Of a DNA stretch of 64,000 bases, positions 51,101 to 62,608 are shown piece by piece. Source of the DNA: Colletes latitarsis (lineage: Eukaryota; Arthropoda; Insecta; Hymenoptera; Colletidae); the NCBI RefSeq assembly GCF_051014445.1, contig NW_027488369.1:17750001-17814000 (forward strand), in the 5' to 3' direction. The position numbers were made by a program, and so were the translations under genes. Under the pieces are notes generated by a model, which was given only the letters and a program-made list of their open reading frames with translations, was not told the origin of the DNA and made no database searches. The stretch's first letter is position 1; every line of letters starts with the position of its first letter.

Positions 51101-51897
51101 CCAGACCTATCCCAGACTTAACTTGTGTTATCCTCTAAAATATTGATCGAAACCAGGTTTAATCGACTGTTTCAGCGTGGTACCACATTACTACGTGATA
51201 CAATCCAGAAACAGCCCAGGATCTAGCCATGAAGGATGTGAAATATGCGAAAGTATGAGCCTGATGAGGGCAAATCCCAGACCTATCCCAGACTTAACTT
51301 GCGTTATCCTCTAAAATATTTATCGAAACCAGGTTTAATTGACTGTTTCAGTGTGGTCCCACATTACTACGTGATCCAAACCAGAGAAAACCCAGGATCC
51401 GTTCAACAAGTATGTGAAGAATGCGAAAGTATGAGTCCGATGAGTGAAAATCCCAGGCCTAACCTAGACCTAACATGCGTTATCCTCAAAAATATTGATC
51501 GAAACCTGGTTTAATCGACTGTTTCAGTGTGGTACCACATTACTATGTGATCCAGACCAGAAAATAGCCCAGGATCTGTTCAACAAGTATGTGAAAAACG
51601 CGAAAGTATGAGTCTGATGTCAAATCCCAGACCTATCCCAGACTTAACTTGCGTTATCCTCTAAAATATTGATCGAAACCAGGTTTAATCGACTGTTTCA
51701 GCGTGGTGCCACATTACTACGTGATACAATCCAGAAACAGCCCAGTATCTAGCCATGAAGTATGAGAAATATGCGAAAGTATGAGCCTGGTGAGGGCAAA
51801 TCCTAGACCTAACCCAAACCTAACATGCGTTATCCTCTAAAATATTTATCAAGACCAGGTTTAATTGAATGTTTCAGTGTGGTAACACATTACTACG

Positions 51898-52026
51898 CGA
51901 TCCAAACCAGAAAAAACCCAGGATCTGTTCAACATGTATGAGAAATATGCGAAAGAATGAGCCTGATGAGAGCAAATCCCAGACCTAACATAGACCTAAC
52001 ATGAATTATTCTCTAAAATATTGATC
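51898..52026 (+). other. Conversion-like patch of B/A hybrid sequence
   Basis: The flanks match 15.97-16.16 and 16.33-16.6 kb at the same offset (+35726 bp). Between them, the C-type sequence expected here is replaced by ACGCGATCC, GTTCAACATGTATGAG and AACATAGACC, as found at 50139-50267 and 41.34-41.47 kb. Register is kept. Confidence 0.72.
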
Positions 52027-53903
52027 GAAACCAGGTTTAATTGACTGTTTCAGTGTTGTACTTCATTACTACGTGATGCAATCCAGAAAAAGCCCAGGAT
52101 CTAGCCATCAAGTATGAGAAATATGCGAAAGAATGAGCCCGATGTGAGCAAATCCCAGACCTAACCTAGACCTAACATGAATTATTCTCTAAAATATTGA
52201 TCAAAACCAGGTTTATTTGACTGTTTCAGTGTGGTACCACATTACTACGTGATCCAATCCAGAAATAGCCCAGGATCTAGCCATGAAGTATGAGAAATAT
52301 GCGAAAGTATGAGCCTGATGAGGGCAAATCCTAGACCTAACCCAAACCTAACATGCGTTATCCTCTAAAATATTTATCAAGAAAAGGTTTAATTGAATGT
52401 TTCAGTGTGGTACCACATTACTACGTGAACCAATCCAGAAAAAACCCAGGATCCGTTCAACAAGTATGTTAAAACTGCGACAGTATGACCCTGATGAGGG
52501 CAAATCCCAGGCCTAACCTAGACCTAACATGCGTTGTCCTCTAAAATATTGATGGAAACCGGGTTTCATTGAATGTTTCAGTGTGGTACCACATTACTAC
52601 GTGATCCAATCCAGAAATAGCCCAGGATCTAGCCATGAAGTATGAGAAATATGCGAAAGTATGAGCCTGATGAGGGCAAATCCTAGACCTAACCCAAACC
52701 TAACATGCGTTATCCTCTAAAATATTTATCAAGAAAAGGTTTAATTGAATGTTTCAGTGTGGTACCACATTACTACGTGAACCAAACCAGAAAAAACCCG
52801 GGATCTGTTCAACAAGTATGTTAAAACTGCGACAGTATGACCCTGATGAGGGCAAATCCCAGGCCTAACCTAGACCTAACATGCGTTGTCCTCTAAAATA
52901 TTGATTGAAACCAGGTTTAATTGACTGTTTCAGTGTTGTACTACATTACTACGTGATCAAAACCAGAAAAAACCCAGGATCCGTTCAACAAGTATGTGAA
53001 GAATGCGAAAGTATGACTCTGATCAGTGAAAATCTCAGGCCTTACCTAGCCCTAACTTGCGTTGTCCTCTAAAATATTGATGGAAACCGGGTTTCATTGA
53101 ATGTTTCAGTGTGGTACCACATTACTACGTGATCCAATCCAGAAATAACCCAGGATCTAGCCATGAAGTATGAGAAATATGCGAAAGTAAGGGCCTGATG
53201 AGGGCAAATCCTAGACCTATCCCAGACCTAACTTGCGTAATCCTCTAAAATATTGATCGAAACCAGGTTTAATTGATTGTTTCAGCGTGGTACCACATTA
53301 CTACGTGATCCAATCCAGAAACAGCCCAGGATCTAGCCATGAAGTATGAGAAATATGCGAAAGTATGAGCCTGATGAGGGCAAATCCTAGACCTAACCCA
53401 GACCTAACATGCGTTATCCTCTAAAATATTTATCAAGATCAGGTTTAATTGATTGTGTCAGTGTGGTCCCACATTACTACGTGATCCAAACCAGAAAAAA
53501 CCCAGGATCTGTTCAACATGTATGAGAAATATGCGAAAGAATGAGCCTGATGAGAGCAAATCCCAGACCTAACCTAGACCTAACATGCGTTGTCCTCTAG
53601 AATATTGATGGAAACCAGGTTTAGTTGACTGTTTCAGTGTTGTACTTCATTACTACGTGATGCAATCCAGAAAAAGCCCAGGATCTAGCCATCAAGTATG
53701 AGAAATATGCGAAAGAATGAACCTGATGAGAGCAAATCCCAGACCTAACCTAGACCTAACATGAATTATTCTCTAAAATATTGATCGAAACCAGGTTTAA
53801 TTGACTGTTTCAGTGTTGTACTACATTACTACGTGATCAAAACCAGAAAAAACCCAGGATCCGTTCAACAAGTATGTGAAGAATGCGAAAGTATGAGTCT
53901 GAT

Positions 53904-53966
53904 GAGTGAAAATCCCAGGACTAACCTAGACCAAACATGCGTTATCCTCTAAAATATTGATCCAAA
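53904..53966 (+). other. Short conversion-like patch
   Basis: Within a block that matches 13.1-15.0 kb, these bases read GATGAGTGAAAATCCCAGG, GACCAAACATGC and TGATCCAAACC. The partner near 14130-14190 reads GATCAGTGAAAATCTCAGG and TTGACCGAAGCC. The replacing version is the one found seven monomers downstream (about 55134-55196). Both flanks agree, including the rare AATCGACAGTTTC at 14200 and 53977. Confidence 0.65.
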
Positions 53967-54322
53967 CCAGGTTTAATCGACAGTTTCAGTGTGGTACCAC
54001 ATTACTACGTGATCCAAACCAGAAAAAAACCCAGGACCTGTTCAACAAGTATTTGAAGTATGCGAAAGAATGAGTCTGATGAGGGCAAATCCCAGACCTA
54101 AACTGGACCTAACTTGCGTTGTCCTCTAAAATATTGATGGAAACCAGGTTTCATTGACTGTTTCAGGGTGGTACTACATTACTACGTGATGCAATCCAGA
54201 AAAAGCCCAGGATCTAGCCATCAAGTATGAGAAATAAGCGAAAGAATGAGCCTGATGAGAGCAAATCCCAGACCTAACCTAGACCTAACATGCGTTATCC
54301 TCTAAAATATTGAGCGAAACCA

Positions 54323-56089
54323 GGTTTAATGGACTGTTTCAGTGTGGTACCACATTACTTCGTGATCCAAACCAGAAAAAGCCAGGATCTGTTCAACAAG
54401 TATGTGAAAAACGCTAAACTGTGAGCCTGATGACGGCAAATCGTAGACCTAACCCAGACCTAAGATGCGTTAACCTCTAAAATATTTATCCAGACGAGGT
54501 TTCATTGAATGTTTCCGTGTGGTACCACTTTACTACGTGATGCAATCCAGAAAAAGCCCAGGATCTAGCCATGAAGTATGAGAAATATGCGAAAGTATGA
54601 GCCTGATGAGGGCAAATCCTAGCCCTAACCCAGACCTAACAAGCGTTAGCCTCTAAAATATTTATCAAGACCTGGTTTAATTGAAAGTTTCAGTGTGGTA
54701 CCACATTACTACGTGATGCAATCCAGAAAAAGCCCAGGATCTAGCCATCAAATTTGAGAAATATGCGAAAGAATGTGCCTGATGAGAGCAAATCCCAGAC
54801 CTAACCTAGACCTAACATGAATTATTCTCTAAAATATTGATCGAAACCAGGTTTAATTGACTGTTTCAGTGTGGTCCCACATTACTACGCGATCCAAACC
54901 AGAAAAAACCCAGGATCTGTTCAACATGTATGAGAAATATGCGAAAGAATGAGCCTGATGAGAGCAAATCCCAGACCTAACATAGACCTAACATGAATTA
55001 TTCTCTAAAATATTGATCGAAACCAGGTTTAATTGACTGTTTCAGTGTGGTCCCTCATTACTACGTGATCCAAACCAGAAATAACCCAGGATCCGTTCAA
55101 CAAGTATGTGAAGAATGCGAAAGTATGAGTCTGATGAGTGAAAATCCCAGGACTAACCTAGACCAAACATGCGTTATCCTCTAAAATATTGATCCAAACC
55201 AGGTTTAATGGACTGTTTCAGCGTGGTACCACACTACTACGTGATCCAAACCAGAAAAAACCCAGGATCTGTTCAACAAGTATGTGAAAAACGCGAAAGT
55301 ATAAGCCTGATGAGGGCAAATCCCAGACATATCCCAGACCAAACTTGCGTTGTCCTCTAAGATATTGATGGAAACCAGGTTTAATTGACTGTTTCAGTGT
55401 TGTACTTCATTACTACGTGATGCAATCCAGAAAAAGCCCAGGATCTAGCCATCAAGTATGAGAAATATGCGAAAGAATGAGCCTGATGAGAGCAAATCCC
55501 AGACCTAACCTAGACCTAACATGAATAATTCTCTAAAATATTTATCGAAACCAGGTTTAATTGACTGTTTCAGTGTGGTCCCACATTACTACGTGATCCA
55601 AACCAGAGAAAACCACGATCCGTTCAACAAGTATGTGAAGAATGCGAAAGTATGAGTCCGATGAGTGAAAATCCCAGGCCTAACCTAGACCTAACATGCG
55701 TTATCCTCAAAAATATTGATCGAAACCTGGTTTAATCGACTGTTTCAGTGTGGTACCACATTACTATGTGATCCAGACCAGAAAATAGCCCAGGATCTGT
55801 TCAACAAGTATGTGAAAAACGCGAAAGTATGAGTCTGATGAGGTCAAATCCCAGACCTATCCCAGACTTAACTTGTGTTATCCTCTAAAATATTGATCGA
55901 AACCAGGTTTAATCGACTGTTTCAGCGTGGTACCACATTACTACGTGATACAATCCAGAAACAGCCCAGGATCTAGCCATGAAGGATGTGAAATATGCGA
56001 AAGTATGAGCCTGATGAGGGCAAATCCCAGACCTATCCCAGACTTAACTTGCGTTATCCTCTAAAATATTGATCGAAACCAGGTTTAAT
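54323..56089 (+). repeat. Block W, copy 1
   Basis: About 1.77 kb that matches 60842-62608 at +6519 bp (37 x 176, +7). Shared rare states are CCAGAAAAAGCCAGG, GATGACGGCAAATCG, TGTTTCCGTGTGG, CCTAGCCCTAACCC, GACCAAACATGC and AGAAAACCACGATCC. An older relative without some of these lies at 14.5-15.9 kb. The private AACAAGCGTT near 54640 replaces AACATGCGTT. Confidence 0.87.
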
Positions 56090-56771
56090 CGACTGTTTCA
56101 GCGTGGTACCACATTACTACGTGATCCCAACCAGAAAATAACCCAGGATCTGTTCAACGAGTATGTGAAGTGTGCGAAAGTATGAGTCTGATGAGGTCAA
56201 ATCCCAGACCTATCCCAGACCTAACTTGCGTTATCCTCTAAAATATTGATCGAAACCAGGTTTAATTGACCGTTTTAGTGTGGTACCACATCACTACGTG
56301 ATCCAAACCAGAAAATACCCAGGATCAGTTCAACAAGTATGTGAAGAATGCGAAAGTATGAGCCTGATGAGGGCAAATCCCAGACCTATCTCAGACCTTA
56401 CTTGCGTTATCCTCTAAAATATTGATCGAAACCAGGTTTAATTGACCGTTTCAGTGTGGTACCACATTACAATGTGATCCAAACCAGAAAATAACCCAGG
56501 ATCTGTTCAAGGAGTATGTGAAGTGTTGCGAAAGTATGAGTCTGATGAGGTCAAATCCGAGACCTATCCCAGACCTAACTTGCGTTATCCTCTGAAATAT
56601 TGATCAAAACCAGGTTTAATCGACTGTTTCAGTGTGGTTTTTTTCACATTACTACGTGATCCAAACCAGAAATAGCCCAGGATCTAGCCATGAAGTATGA
56701 GAAATATGCGGAAGTATGAGCCTGATGAGGGCAAATCCTAGACCTAACCTAGACCTTACATGCGTTATCCT
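56061..56771 (+). repeat. Cluster of length-variant monomers
   Basis: Four consecutive monomers measure 177, 176, 178 and 180 bp. Gains come from AAAATAACCC (one extra base), GTGTTGCGAAAG (one extra base at about 56525) and a T-run at 56638-56644. From 95 to 56061 the phase drifts only -2 bp over 318 repeats. This cluster alone adds +7 bp. Confidence 0.85.
56638..56644 (+). other. T7 run replacing the palindrome centre
   Basis: GTGTGG is followed by seven Ts and CACATT, where the closest relative at about 62800 has GTGTGGTACCACATT. The change is a net +4 bp, destroys the 12-bp palindrome, and occurs in no other monomer I saw. It could be a real slippage event or a base-calling error. Confidence 0.85.
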
Positions 56772-59700
56772 CTAAAATATTTATCAAGATCAGGTTTAAT
56801 TGATTGTTTCAGTGTGGTCCCACATTACTACGTGATGCAAACCAGAAAAAACCCAGGATCCGTTCAACAAGTATGTTAAAACTGCGACAGTATGACCCTG
56901 ATGAGGGCTAATCCCAGGCCTAACCTAGACCTAACATGCGTTGTCCTCTAAAATATTGATGGAAACCAGGTTTAATTGACTGTTTCAGTGTTGTACTTCA
57001 TTACTACGTGATGCAATCCAGAAAAAGCCCAGGATCTAGCCATCAAGTATGAGAAATATGCGAAAGAATGAGCCTGATGAGGGAAAATCCCAGGCCTAAC
57101 CTAGACCTAACATGCGTTATCCTCTGAAATATTGATCGAAACCAGGTTTAATCGACTGTTTCAGCGTGGTACCACATTACTACGTGATACAATCCAGAAA
57201 CAGCCCAGGATCTAGCCATGAAGTATGAGAAATATGCGAAAGTATGAGCCTGATGAGGGCAAATCCTAGACCTAACCCAAACCTAACATGCGTTAACTTC
57301 TAAAATATTTATCAAGACCAGGTTTAATTGAATGTTTCAGTGTGGTACCACATTACTACGTGAACCAAACCAGAGAAAACCCAGGATCCGTTCAACAAGT
57401 ATCTTAAAACTGCGACAGTATGACCCTGATGAGGGCAAATCCCAGGCCTAACCTAGACCTAACATGCGTTGTCCTCTAAAATATTGATGGAAACCAGGTT
57501 TAATTGACTGTTTCAGTGTTGTACTTCATTACTACGTGATGCAATCCAGAAAAAGCCCAGGATCTAGCCATCAAGTATGAGAAATATGCGAAAGAATGAG
57601 CCTGATGAGAGCAAATCCCAGACCTAACCTAGACCTAACATGCGTTATCCTCTATAATATTTATCAAGATCAGGTTTAATTGATTGTTTCAGTGTGGTCC
57701 CAAATTACTACGTGATCCAAACCAGAAAAAACCCAGGATCCGTTCAACAAGTATGTGAAGAATGCGAAAGTAAGTGCCTGATGAGGGCAAATCCTAGACC
57801 TATCCCAGACCTAACTTGCGTTATCCTCTATAATATTGATCGAAACCAGGTTTAATTGACTGTTTCAGCGTGGTACCACATTACTACGTGATCCAATCCA
57901 GAAACAGCCCAGGATCTAGCCATGAAGTATGAGAAATATGCGAAAGTATGAGCCTGATGAGGGCAAATCCTAGACCTAACCCAGACCTAACATGCGTTAT
58001 CCTCTAAAATATTTATCAAGATCAGGTTTAATTGATTGTTTCAGTGTGGTCCCACATTACTACGTGATGCAAACCAGAAAAAACCCACGATCTGTTCAAC
58101 ATGTATGAGAAATATGGGAAGGAATGAGCCTGATGAGAGCAAATCCCAGACCTAACTTAGACCTAACATGAATTATTCTCTAAAATATTGATCGAAACCA
58201 GGTTTACTTGACCGTTTCAGTGTGGTCCCACATTACTACGTGAACCAAACCAGAAAAAACCCAGGATCTGTCATCAAGTATGTAAAAAACGCGAAAGTAT
58301 GAGTCTGATGACGTCAAATCCCAGACCTATCCCAGACTTAACTTGCGTTATCCTCTAAAATATTGATCGAACCCAGGTTTAATCGACTGTTTCAGCGTGG
58401 TGCCACATTACTACGTGATACGATCCAGAAACAGCCCAGGATCTAGCCATGAAGTATGAGAAATATGCGAAAGTATGAGCCTGATGAGGGCAAATCCTAG
58501 ACCTAACCCAAACCTAACATGCGTTATCCTCTAAAATATTTATCAAGAAAAGGTTTAATTGAATGTTTCAGTGTGGTACCACATTACTACGTGAACCAAT
58601 CCAGAAAAAACCCAGGATCCGTTCAACAAGTATGTTAAAACTGCGACAGTATGACCCTGATGAGGGCAAATCCCAGGCCTAACCTAGCCCTAACTTGCGT
58701 TGTCCTCTAAAATATTGATGGAAACCAGGTTTCATTGAATGTTTCAGTGTGGTACCACATTACTACGTGATCCAATCCAGAAATAGCCCAGGATCTAGCC
58801 ATGAAGTATGAGAAATATGCGAAAGTGAGGGCCTGATGAGGGCAAATCCTAGACCTATCCCAGACCTAACTTGCGTAATCCTGTAAAATATTGATCGAAA
58901 CCAGGTTTAATTGACTGTTTCAGTGTTGTACTACATTACTACGTGATCAAAACCAGAAAAAACCCAGGATCCGTTTAACAAGTATGTGAAGAATGCGAAA
59001 GTATGACTCTGATCAGTGAAAATCTCAGGCCTTACCTAGCCCTAACTTGCGTTGTCCTCTAAAATATTGATGGAAACCAGGTTTCATTGAATGTTTCAGT
59101 GTGGTACCACATTACTACGTGATCCAATCCAGAAATAGCCCAGGATCTAGCCATGAAGTATGAGAAATATGCGAAAGTAAGGGCCTGATGAGGGCAAATC
59201 CTAGACCTATCCCAGACCTAACTTGCGTAATCCTCTAAAATATTGATCGAAACCAGGTTTAATTGACTGTTTCAGTGTGGTACCACATTACTACGTGATC
59301 CAATCCAGAAACAGCCCAGGATCTAGCCATGAAGTATGAGAAATATGCGGATGTATGAGCCTGATGAGAGCAAATCCCAGACCTAACCTAGACCTAACAT
59401 GCGTTGTCCTCTAGAATATTGATGGAAACCAGGTTTAGTTGACTGTTTCAGTGTTGTACTTCATTACTACGTGATGCAATCCAGAAAAAGCCCAGGATCT
59501 AGCCATCAAGTATGAGAAATATGCGAAAGAATGAACCTGATGAGAGCAAATCCCAGACCTAACCTAGACCTAACATGAATTATTCTCTAAAATATTGATC
59601 GAAACCAGGTTTAATTGACTGTTTCAGTGTTGTACTACATTACTACGTGATCAAAACCAGAAAAAACCCAGGATCCGTTCAACAAGTATGTGAAGAATGC

Positions 59701-60841
59701 GAAAGTATGAGTCTGATCAGTGAAAATCTCAGGCCTTACCTAGACCTAACTTGCGTTGTCCTCTAAAATATTGATGGAAACCAGGTTTCATTGACTGTTT
59801 CAGTGTTGTACTTCATTACTACGTGATGCAATCCAGAAAAAGCCCAGGATCTAGCCATCAAGTATGAGAAATATGCGAAAGAATGAGCCTGATGAGAGCA
59901 AATCCCAGACCTAACCTAGACCTAACTTGCGTTGTTCTCTAAGATATTGATGGAAACCAGGTTTAATTGACTGTTTCAGTGTGGTCCCACATTACTACGT
60001 GATCCAAACCAGAGAAAACCCAGGATCCGTTCAACAAGTATGTGAAGAATGCGAAAGTATGAGTCCGATGAGTGAAAATCCCAGGCCTAACCTAGACCTA
60101 ACATGCGTTATCCTCAAAAATATTGATCGAAACCTGGTTTAATCGACTGTTTCAGTGTGGTACCACATTACTATGTGATCCAGACCAGAAAATAGCCCAG
60201 GATCTGTTCAACAAGTATGTGAAAAACGCGAAAGTATGAGTCTGATGAGGTCAAATCCCAGACCTATCCCAGACTTAACTTGTGTTATCCTCTAAAATAT
60301 TGATCGAAACCAGGTTTAATCGACTGTTTCAGCGTGGTACCACATTACTACGTGATACAATCCAGAAACAGCCCAGGATCTAGCCATGAAGGATGTGAAA
60401 TATGCGAAAGTATGAGCCTTATGAGGGCAAATCCCAGACCTATCCCAGACTTAACTTGCGTTATCCTCTAAAATATTGATCGAAACCAGGTTTAATCGAC
60501 TGTTTCAGCGTGGTACCACATTACTGCGTGATCCCAACCAGAAAATAACCCAGGATCTGTTCAACGAGTATGTGAAGTGTGCGAAAGTATGAGTCTGATG
60601 AGGTCAAATCCCAGACCTATCCCAGACCTAACTTGCGTTATCCTCTAAAATATTGATCGAAACCAGGTTTAATTGACCGTTTTAGTGTGGTACCACATCA
60701 CTACGTGATCCAAACCAGAAAATACCCAGGATCAGTTCAACAAGTATGTGAAGAATGCGAAAGTATGAGCCTGATGAGGGCAAATCCCAGACCTATCTCA
60801 GACCTTACTTGCGTTATCCTCTAAAATATTGATCGAAACCA

Positions 60842-62608
60842 GGTTTAATGGACTGTTTCAGTGTGGTACCACATTACTTCGTGATCCAAACCAGAAAAAG
60901 CCAGGATCTGTTCAACAAGTATGTGAAAAACGCTAAACTGTGAGCCTGATGACGGCAAATCGTAGACCTAACCCAGACCTAAGATGCGTTAACCTCTAAA
61001 ATATTTATCCAGACGAGGTTTCATTGAATGTTTCCGTGTGGTACCACTTTACTACGTGATGCAATCCAGAAAAAGCCCAGGATCTAGCCATGAAGTATGA
61101 GAAATATGCGAAAGTATGAGCCTGATGAGGGCAAATCCTAGCCCTAACCCAGACCTAACATGCGTTAGCCTCTAAAATATTTATCAAGACCTGGTTTAAT
61201 TGAAAGTTTCAGTGTGGTACCACATTACTACGTGATGCAATCCAGAAAAAGCCCAGGATCTAGCCATCAAATTTGAGAAATATGCGAAAGAATGTGCCTG
61301 ATGAGAGCAAATCCCAGACCTAACCTAGACCTAACATGAATTATTCTCTAAAATATTGATCGAAACCAGGTTTAATTGACTGTTTCAGTGTGGTCCCACA
61401 TTACTACGCGATCCAAACCAGAAAAAACCCAGGATCTGTTCAACATGTATGAGAAATATGCGAAAGAATGAGCCTGATGAGAGCAAATCCCAGACCTAAC
61501 ATAGACCTAACATGAATTATTCTCTAAAATATTGATCGAAACCAGGTTTAATTGACTGTTTCAGTGTGGTCCCTCATTACTACGTGATCCAAACCAGAAA
61601 TAACCCAGGATCCGTTCAACAAGTATGTGAAGAATGCGAAAGTATGAGTCTGATGAGTGAAAATCCCAGGACTAACCTAGACCAAACATGCGTTATCCTC
61701 TAAAATATTGATCCAAACCAGGTTTAATGGACTGTTTCAGCGTGGTACCACACTACTACGTGATCCAAACCAGAAAAAACCCAGGATCTGTTCAACAAGT
61801 ATGTGAAAAACGCGAAAGTATAAGCCTGATGAGGGCAAATCCCAGACATATCCCAGACCAAACTTGCGTTGTCCTCTAAGATATTGATGGAAACCAGGTT
61901 TAATTGACTGTTTCAGTGTTGTACTTCATTACTACGTGATGCAATCCAGAAAAAGCCCAGGATCTAGCCATCAAGTATGAGAAATATGCGAAAGAATGAG
62001 CCTGATGAGAGCAAATCCCAGACCTAACCTAGACCTAACATGAATAATTCTCTAAAATATTTATCGAAACCAGGTTTAATTGACTGTTTCAGTGTGGTCC
62101 CACATTACTACGTGATCCAAACCAGAGAAAACCACGATCCGTTCAACAAGTATGTGAAGAATGCGAAAGTATGAGTCCGATGAGTGAAAATCCCAGGCCT
62201 AACCTAGACCTAACATGCGTTATCCTCAAAAATATTGATCGAAACCTGGTTTAATCGACTGTTTCAGTGTGGTACCACATTACTATGTGATCCAGACCAG
62301 AAAATAGCCCAGGATCTGTTCAACAAGTATGTGAAAAACGCGAAAGTATGAGTCTGATGAGGTCAAATCCCAGACCTATCCCAGACTTAACTTGTGTTAT
62401 CCTCTATAATATTGATCGAAACCAGGTTTAATCGACTGTTTCAGCGTGGTACCACATTACTACGTGATACAATCCAGAAACAGCCCAGGATCTAGCCATG
62501 AAGGATGTGAAATATGCGAAAGTATGAGCCTGATGAGGGCAAATCCCAGACCTATCCCAGACTTAACTTGCGTTATCCTCTAAAATATTGATCGAAACCA
62601 GGTTTAAT
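60842..62608 (+). repeat. Block W, copy 2
   Basis: Partner of 54323-56089. It is joined on the left to a copy of 55.57-56.42 kb (59.99-60.83 kb, offset +4407 to +4414 bp), so the order of segments is permuted relative to copy 1. On the right it skips two monomers and resumes the 56.43 kb sequence (TTACAATGTGATCC at 62633). Confidence 0.86.

Larger units (their letters stand above)
46413..51399 (+). repeat. Largest duplicated block V, copy 2
   Basis: Partner of 37084-42597 with a three-monomer deletion at about 50015. The deletion joint lies in a monomer that reads AAATAAACGAAAGAATGTGCC, a hybrid between the states at 40680 and 41215. An 83-bp patch at 48055-48137 is replaced and is listed separately. 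Private states include TATGCTCAAGAATG near 46492. Confidence 0.88.
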
